DNA of 64,000 bases, taken from Nocardioides sp. LHD-245 (GTDB lineage Bacteria; Actinomycetota; Actinomycetes; Propionibacteriales; Nocardioidaceae). The stretch spans positions 248,001-312,000 of the forward strand of contig NZ_JAVFWN010000005.1 of assembly GCF_030929495.1 (NCBI RefSeq). Reading direction: 5' to 3'. Below the pieces are notes generated by a model. That model was given only the letters and a program-made list of their open reading frames with translations. It ran no database searches and was not told the DNA's origin. Every line of letters starts with the position of its first letter. Within the stretch, counting starts at the first letter, position 1. The position numbers and the translations under genes were made by a program. Positions 59,171 through 64,000 of the stretch are shown here, in pieces.

Positions 59171-61171
59171 TCAGATCTCGCGGGCAGCCAGCTCGGCTTC
59201 CCAGATGGCGTTGAACACTCGTCGCGGGGACACGCAGTCCCCGATCGCGCGCACCTCCGCACCGGCCTCCTTCAGGCCGTGGAACAGGGCGTCCTCGGCC
59301 CTGCTTCCGGTCACCAGCACGACGGAATCGACCGGCTCGCGGACCTCGATCTCACCGGTGTGGACGTCGCGCAGGCCGACCCGGTCCTCGTCGATGGAGT
59401 CGACCTCGCGGTTGGGAGTGAAGACCACGCCCGCCGTCCGGAGCCGCTGGTGCACCCAGCCCACGTCGCGGGTCGCCGAGAGCTCGGGTGCGATCGAGCT
59501 GAGCGTGGTGACCAGCTCGACCTGGTGCCGGTTGGCCTGCAGGTGCTCGGCGACCACGACAGCCTGACGGCCGCCGATGTCATCGAAGACCATCACGTTC
59601 GGGCCCAGCTCGGCGTGGTTCTGCAGCGCCTCCTGCGCGGTGACCACGTTGAACTGGTCGACGCCCGGAAGGCCCTCGGGGTTCGCCCACCGCGCCGGGT
59701 GGTTCACGCTCCAGCCGGTCCGCAGCGGAGTGGACCCGGTCGCGACGACGACGGAGTCGAAGCCGCCCTTCGTCAGGGACTCGACCGTGGCCTCGACACC
59801 CAGTTCGACCTTGACGTTGGTGGTGCCGAGCTGGCTGATGAGCCAGCCGGCGATGCTGCCCCACTCGCTGTAGCTCTCCGAGCGGGCGATCCAGTTGACC
59901 TGGCCACCCAGCTCGGTGCCCTTCTCGAACAACGTCACCTCGTGGCCCCGCTGGGCCAACGTCAGCGCGGCGCGCATGCCGCCCGGGCCACCACCGACGA
60001 CGGCAACGGACTTCGGCCGGTCGGTGATCGCCAGGGTGCCGGTGCCCAGCTCCGCCTCCCGGCCGACGGCCGGGTTGTGGATGCAGGCCAGTGGAGCACT
60101 CACGATCGAGGCCATGCAGTGGTTGGCGCCCACACACGGGCGGATGTCGGTCTCGCGCTGCTCACGGGCCTTGTTGGGCCACTCGGGGTCGGCGATCAGC
60201 GTCCGGGCCATGCCGACCATGTCGCTGGCACCGCTGGCGATGGCGTACTCCGCCTTCTCCGGCGACGTCATCCGGCCGGCCACCACGACGGGCAGCTCGG
60301 GGACCATCTGCTTGATCTGTCGCGTGGCCTCGATCTGGTAGCCCTGCTCGCGCGGAGTCGTGGGGTAGATCAGCATCCGGTTCTGGTAGGTGCCCTGGGT
60401 GACCGAGATGTAGTCGATCAGACCGGTGTCGGCGATCGAGCGCGCGATCTTCGCCCAGTGCTCGGTCCGCAGGCCGCCCTCGACCTCACCGTCGTCGCCA
60501 TTGATCCGCACGCCGACGATCAGGTCGGCCCCGACCTCGCGACGAGTCCGCTCGATGATGTCGAGCACGATCCGCAGTCGGTTCTCGTCCGAGCCGCCAT
60601 ACCGATCGGTCCGGTGGTTCGTCGCCGGCGAGAGGAACTGCCCGAGCAGGTAGCCGTGGGCCAGGCCGTGCACCTCGACCCCGTCGAGGCCGCCCTCGGC
60701 GGCGTAGCGGGCTGCCAGGGTGTAGCCCTCGAGGATCTCGTTGATGTTCTCCTCGTCCATCGCGTGCGGCATCTCGCGGTAGACGGTGTCCGGGATGGCC
60801 GAGGGAGCCCATACGGGCAGCCGATTCACGACGCCGTTGGTCTCGCGGCCGCGGTGCCACGGCTGCGCGAGCAGCAGGGCGCCGTGCTCATGGACTGCGG
60901 CGCTGAGCAACTTGTAGTTGGGGATCACCGCCGGGTCGAAGGCATGGATCTTGCCCGCGTACGGCTGGGTGGTCGGGTGGGTCGCCATCGCCTCCATCGT
61001 GATGACGCCGACGCCCCCCTTGGCGCGCTCGGCGTAGTACGCGACGTGCCGGTCGGTGAAATTGTGGTCCTTCACGAGCTGGGTGCTGTGGGCGGTCATC
61101 CACAAGCGGTTCTTGGCGACCTTCGGCCCGATCTGGATCGGCTCGAACAGATGGGCGTAGGGGTGGGCCAT
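59171..61171 (-). CDS. NADH:flavin oxidoreductase/2,4-dienoyl-CoA reductase-like enzyme
   Basis: A 666-residue three-domain enzyme. N-terminal FMN TIM barrel (1-345; LFEPIQIGPKVAKNRLWMTA, HGLAHGYLLGQFLSPATNHR, DRYGGSDENRLR), a cluster-binding segment (RPCVGANHCM ... ACIHNPAVGRE), and a C-terminal FAD/NAD domain (SVAVVGGGPGGMRAALTLAQ). Members reduce C=C bonds or demethylate amines. One of the four usual FeS-cluster cysteines appears to be Ala (CVGA for CxxC). Probably performs ring or double-bond reduction in the catabolic pathway. Confidence 0.9.
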   Translation of the reverse strand: MAHPYAHLFEPIQIGPKVAKNRLWMTAHSTQLVKDHNFTDRHVAYYAERAKGGVGVITMEAMATHPTTQPYAGKIHAFDPAVIPNYKLLSAAVHEHGALLLAQPWHRGRETNGVVNRLPVWAPSAIPDTVYREMPHAMDEENINEILEGYTLAARYAAEGGLDGVEVHGLAHGYLLGQFLSPATNHRTDRYGGSDENRLRIVLDIIERTRREVGADLIVGVRINGDDGEVEGGLRTEHWAKIARSIADTGLIDYISVTQGTYQNRMLIYPTTPREQGYQIEATRQIKQMVPELPVVVAGRMTSPEKAEYAIASGASDMVGMARTLIADPEWPNKAREQRETDIRPCVGANHCMASIVSAPLACIHNPAVGREAELGTGTLAITDRPKSVAVVGGGPGGMRAALTLAQRGHEVTLFEKGTELGGQVNWIARSESYSEWGSIAGWLISQLGTTNVKVELGVEATVESLTKGGFDSVVVATGSTPLRTGWSVNHPARWANPEGLPGVDQFNVVTAQEALQNHAELGPNVMVFDDIGGRQAVVVAEHLQANRHQVELVTTLSSIAPELSATRDVGWVHQRLRTAGVVFTPNREVDSIDEDRVGLRDVHTGEIEVREPVDSVVLVTGSRAEDALFHGLKEAGAEVRAIGDCVSPRRVFNAIWEAELAAREI

Positions 61172-61184
61172 CAGGTGGTGCTCC

Positions 61185-62189
61185 TCAACTGGCAGTGACG
61201 ATGGGCAACGGCGCGGTGGCCGGGAGTTGGTTGGTGCCCTCGGGGACGCGGACGCAGGCCGCGCCGTGCCCGGGGGAGATCTCGTGCAGCGGGGGTAGGG
61301 CGCCCCGGCAGTCGTCGCGCTGCAGCGGGCACCGCGGAGCCAGCGGACAACCCGACGGGATGTCGACCGGGCTCGGCGTCTCGCCCTCCAGGACGTGTCG
61401 GGTACGGCGCTCGCCCGGGTCGACCGACAAGGCGGCGGAAAGGAGCGCCTGGGAGTACGGGTGCTGGGGGTTGCCGAGGACCTCGGCGGCCGGGCCCCGC
61501 TCGATCACCGTGCCGAGATACATCACGGCCACTTCGTCGGACATCGCGGCCACGGTCGTGAGGTCGTGGGAGATGAAGAGGAACGTGATCTGATGCTCAC
61601 GCTGCAGTCGCTTGAGCAGCCGGAGCACGCCGGCGCGGACGCTGAGGTCGAGCGAGGACGTGGGCTCGTCGAGGACCAGGAACTCCGGCTCGGTCGCCAG
61701 TGCGCGAGCGATGCCGATGCGCTGCAGCTGGCCGCCGCTGAGCTCGTGAGGGTAGCGGTCGAGGTGGAACTCCTCGAGGCGGACCATTCGCATCAGCTCT
61801 CCCGCCCGGCGCCGTCGGCCGGACGCGCCGAGGTCGGTGTGGAGCATCAGCGGCTCCTCGACGAGCGACCGGATGCGCATCCGCGGATTGAGCGACTCGT
61901 AGGGGTCCTGGAAGACCATCGCGGCCCGCGCCCGGTGACGGCGCAGCGCTTCGGGCCTCATCGCGAGGATGTCCTCCCCACCGTGGCGGATCGCGCCGGC
62001 GGTGGGCTCCAACAGACGCAGCAGGCAGCGACCGACGGTGCTCTTGCCCGAGCCGCTCTCCCCGACCAGGCCGAGCGTCCTCCCACGGGGGATGACGATG
62101 TCGACGCCGTTGACCGCCTTGACGAGGGAGCGCGATCCCCGTACGGAGAAGGACTTGACGACGCCCCGCGCCTCGATGTGCTCGCTCAT
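61185..62189 (-). CDS. ABC transporter ATP-binding protein (DppF/OppF-like)
   Basis: A 334-residue ATPase: Walker A GESGSGKST, Q-loop FQDPYESLNP, signature LSGGQLQRIGIARAL, Walker B FLVLDEPTSSLD, and the C-terminal oligopeptide-transporter tail with PSGCPLAPRCPLQRDDC, a zinc-like Cys motif. It energises import with the partner ATPase and permease upstream. The start overlaps the partner gene stop (ATGA). The pathway genes downstream suggest the substrate is the compound degraded by them, perhaps peptide-like or amide-rich. Confidence 0.92.
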   Translation of the reverse strand: MSEHIEARGVVKSFSVRGSRSLVKAVNGVDIVIPRGRTLGLVGESGSGKSTVGRCLLRLLEPTAGAIRHGGEDILAMRPEALRRHRARAAMVFQDPYESLNPRMRIRSLVEEPLMLHTDLGASGRRRRAGELMRMVRLEEFHLDRYPHELSGGQLQRIGIARALATEPEFLVLDEPTSSLDLSVRAGVLRLLKRLQREHQITFLFISHDLTTVAAMSDEVAVMYLGTVIERGPAAEVLGNPQHPYSQALLSAALSVDPGERRTRHVLEGETPSPVDIPSGCPLAPRCPLQRDDCRGALPPLHEISPGHGAACVRVPEGTNQLPATAPLPIVTAS

Positions 62190-63205
62190 GAACCCACTCC
62201 TCCGCCGACCTCCGCGCGGTCGAGGTCGTTACGTTGCTGCTTGCGAAGCTCCTCGGGGAAGTGGCACAGGGCGCGGTGCCCGCCACCCACGTCCACCAGC
62301 GGCACCGGCGTCGCGCACGCGTCCACGGCGAACGGGCAGCGCGGCCGGAAGTGGCAGCCGGCGGGGAGGTCGACCAGGTTCGGCGGCTCGGAGCGGTCGG
62401 CCTCGTCGGAGACCTCCTCGTCGAGCGTCTCGCGGCTGGCGGCCACCAGTGACCGGGTGTAGGGGTGGCGCGGATTGCCGAAGATCTGGGCCACCGTGCC
62501 CTCCTCCACGATCCGCCCGGCGAACATCACCGCGACCCGGTCGCAGTAGTTCGCCACGACGCCGAGGTCGTGCGTGATCAGGAGGACGGCCGAGCCGGTG
62601 GCGTCGACCCGGGCACGCAGCAGGTCGAGGATCTGCGCCTGCACCGTCAGGTCGAGGCCGGTGGTGGGCTCGTCGGCGATGATCAGCTTGGGCTCGTTGA
62701 TCATGGCGAGCGCGATCAGCACGCGCTGTGCCATGCCGCCGCTGAGTTGGTGGGCGAAGGCCTTGGCCCGGCGCGCGGGGTCGGAGATCCCGACGTCGCG
62801 AAGAGCCTGGATCGCGTTCTGCTTGGCCGTCGCCCTGCCGGTCCCGCGGTGCCGGCGGTTGGTCATGGCGATCTGGCGGCCCACCGAGCGCAGCGGGTCG
62901 AGGGCACCGCGCGGGTTCTGCACGATGACGGCGAGGTCCTTGCCGCGGATGCGTCGGCGCCGGCGCTCGGGCATGGTCAGCAGGTCCACGCCCTCGAACG
63001 ACGCAGTGCCGTCGACGACGCGGGCGCGCGGACCGAGGAGTCCCAGCACCGACCAGGCGGTCAGCGACTTGCCCGCGCCCGTCTCGCCGATGAGTCCGAC
63101 GATCTCGTGCTCTCCGACCTCGATGCTCACGCCGTTGAGGGCGTGAGCCGTCCCGTTCGGGGTGTCGATGTGGACCCGGAGATCCTTGATGGAGAGAAGG
63201 GCCAC
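62186..63205 (-). CDS. ABC transporter ATP-binding protein (DppD/OppD-like)
   Basis: A 339-residue ATPase: Walker A GETGAGKSLT, Q-loop VQNPRGALDPL, signature LSGGMAQRVLIALAM, Walker B LIIADEPTTGLD, and a C-terminal oligopeptide motif (AGCHFRPRCPFAVDAC). The first member of the ATPase pair, made with the DppF-like protein. GTG start 5 nt after the permease stop, preceded by GAAGGA. Confidence 0.92.
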   Translation of the reverse strand: MALLSIKDLRVHIDTPNGTAHALNGVSIEVGEHEIVGLIGETGAGKSLTAWSVLGLLGPRARVVDGTASFEGVDLLTMPERRRRRIRGKDLAVIVQNPRGALDPLRSVGRQIAMTNRRHRGTGRATAKQNAIQALRDVGISDPARRAKAFAHQLSGGMAQRVLIALAMINEPKLIIADEPTTGLDLTVQAQILDLLRARVDATGSAVLLITHDLGVVANYCDRVAVMFAGRIVEEGTVAQIFGNPRHPYTRSLVAASRETLDEEVSDEADRSEPPNLVDLPAGCHFRPRCPFAVDACATPVPLVDVGGGHRALCHFPEELRKQQRNDLDRAEVGGGVGS

Positions 63206-63210
63206 GACTC

Positions 63211-64000
63211 TCAGTCCTTCCTCGGGTCGAGGTGATCCTGGATGGCATCCGCCAGGAGGTTGAAGCCGAGCACGAGCAGCATCAGGGCGAGGCCGGGGAA
63301 GACCGAGGGCCACCACTGCCCGGAGGTGACGTACGCCGAGCCGTGGCGGATCATCGCGCCCCACTCGGGCGTCGGCACCTGGATGCCGACGCCGACGAAG
63401 GCCAGCGAGGACACGATCATCACTGACCAGGCCAGCCGGACGGCCGTCTGGATGATCAGCGGCGGCAGCGTGTTGGGCATGATGTGACGCCACATGATGC
63501 GCCAGGGCTTGTTGCCGGTCGCTCGAGCCGCCTCGACATACATCGCGTCGCGCAGGCTGAGCACCTGGCCGCGCGTCATCCGGATGAACACCGGGATGTC
63601 GAGCAGCGCGATCACGAAGATGACCGCTGCGATCGACTCCTGGGACGCGGCGACGACGGCCAGGGCGAGGATCAGTGCGGGGAACGCCTGGAGGACGTCC
63701 ATCACCCGCAGCAGCACCATCTCGAACCAGCCGCCGCGGTAGCCGGCGACCAGGCCGAGCGCGACGCCCACGACGATCGAGATCGCCACGGCCGTCACTG
63801 AGATGACCAGGTCGATCTGGATCGCGTGGATGGTGCGTGCGAAGACGTCCATGCCGTTGCCGTCGGTGCCGAACCAGTGCTCCGCACTGGGCGGGTGGAG
63901 AAGGTCGCTGCCGAAGACCTGGAGCGGGTCGGTGCGCACGAGTACGTCGGCGAGCGCGCCCACCACGACGAACGCGAGCACGATCGTGGTGCCGGTGAAG
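63211..64000 (-). CDS. ABC transporter permease (DppC/OppC-like, 5' end outside window)
   Basis: The reading frame is open to the right edge, so the N-terminus is missing; about 262 residues are visible. Membrane helices are at about 1-18, 55-85, 92-118, 122-140, 180-205 and 230-250. The EAA-type loop EAARATGNKPWRIMWRHIMP near residue 160 contacts the ATPases. A second permease and a binding protein are expected further right. Confidence 0.9.
   Translation of the reverse strand, partial: FTGTTIVLAFVVVGALADVLVRTDPLQVFGSDLLHPPSAEHWFGTDGNGMDVFARTIHAIQIDLVISVTAVAISIVVGVALGLVAGYRGGWFEMVLLRVMDVLQAFPALILALAVVAASQESIAAVIFVIALLDIPVFIRMTRGQVLSLRDAMYVEAARATGNKPWRIMWRHIMPNTLPPLIIQTAVRLAWSVMIVSSLAFVGVGIQVPTPEWGAMIRHGSAYVTSGQWWPSVFPGLALMLLVLGFNLLADAIQDHLDPRKD

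Overview
The window is GC-rich, densely coded actinobacterial chromosome. The block tRNA-Leu, fhaA, fhaB, pstP, rodA, pbpA, pknA, pknB (about 36.7-46.4 kb), followed by crgA, a rhomboid protease and cyclophilin ppiA, is the conserved origin-proximal serine/threonine-kinase and cell-wall locus of Actinobacteria. Codon use, leaderless starts and the surrounding catabolic genes suggest a Nocardioides-like member of the Propionibacteriales; the genus is an inference.

Layout. (1) 0-9.1 kb: an acyl-CoA degradation cluster (alpha/beta hydrolase, three acyl-CoA dehydrogenases, SDR, MaoC hydratase, thiolase, crotonase-fold enzyme, nitroreductase). Four copies of one TetR-type operator, lying on the -10 boxes, tie it to a local TetR gene. 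(2) 9.1-15.7 kb: a serine-hydrolase pseudogene, a GntR/FadR regulator, and a branched-chain keto-acid dehydrogenase operon with an ACT-like protein and an amino-acid dehydrogenase, divergent from an Lrp/AsnC regulator. (3) 15.7-26.7 kb: an unusual island of two divergent operons. The minus operon encodes a caspase-like protease, two large unrecognised proteins, a SLOG-like sensor and a small helical protein. The plus operon encodes a candidate E2-like protein, a JAB-peptidase/E1 fusion, two membrane proteins and a DUF4407 membrane protein. A shared sequence motif recurs in front of genes of both operons. This is the best candidate for a previously undescribed system: ubiquitin-like conjugation joined to a caspase effector, probably for defence or stress signalling. 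(4) 26.8-36.5 kb: an iron-regulated siderophore-interacting protein; a tightly overlapped operon of glycosyltransferases, methyltransferase, membrane-anchored molybdopterin oxidoreductase and a two-component system; a large membrane protein; an epimerase; an MTA phosphorylase. (5) 36.7-50.3 kb: the tRNA, the kinase/cell-wall operon, a DUF881 protein, crgA, a palindromic MITE-like element with DnaA-box-like sequences nearby, rhomboid, ppiA and a Pro-rich protein. (6) 50.3-64 kb: a catabolic cluster on the minus strand (CitE-like lyase, hydantoinase-like amidohydrolase, MmgE/PrpD, cyclase, CoA transferase, hydrolase, maleate-isomerase-like protein, DUF2848, carboxymuconolactone decarboxylase-like protein, flavin/FeS enoate reductase) fed by a peptide/nickel-type ABC importer that runs off the right edge.

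How the parts work together. Regions 1 and 6 look like self-contained degradative regulons, one with its own TetR and one behind possible IclR-type sites. The bkd operon with Lrp degrades branched-chain amino acids. The kinase operon couples PASTA-kinase signalling to peptidoglycan synthesis. Region 3 carries sensor-like, conjugation-like, protease and membrane components expected of a conflict system, but no stand-alone ubiquitin-like gene was found.
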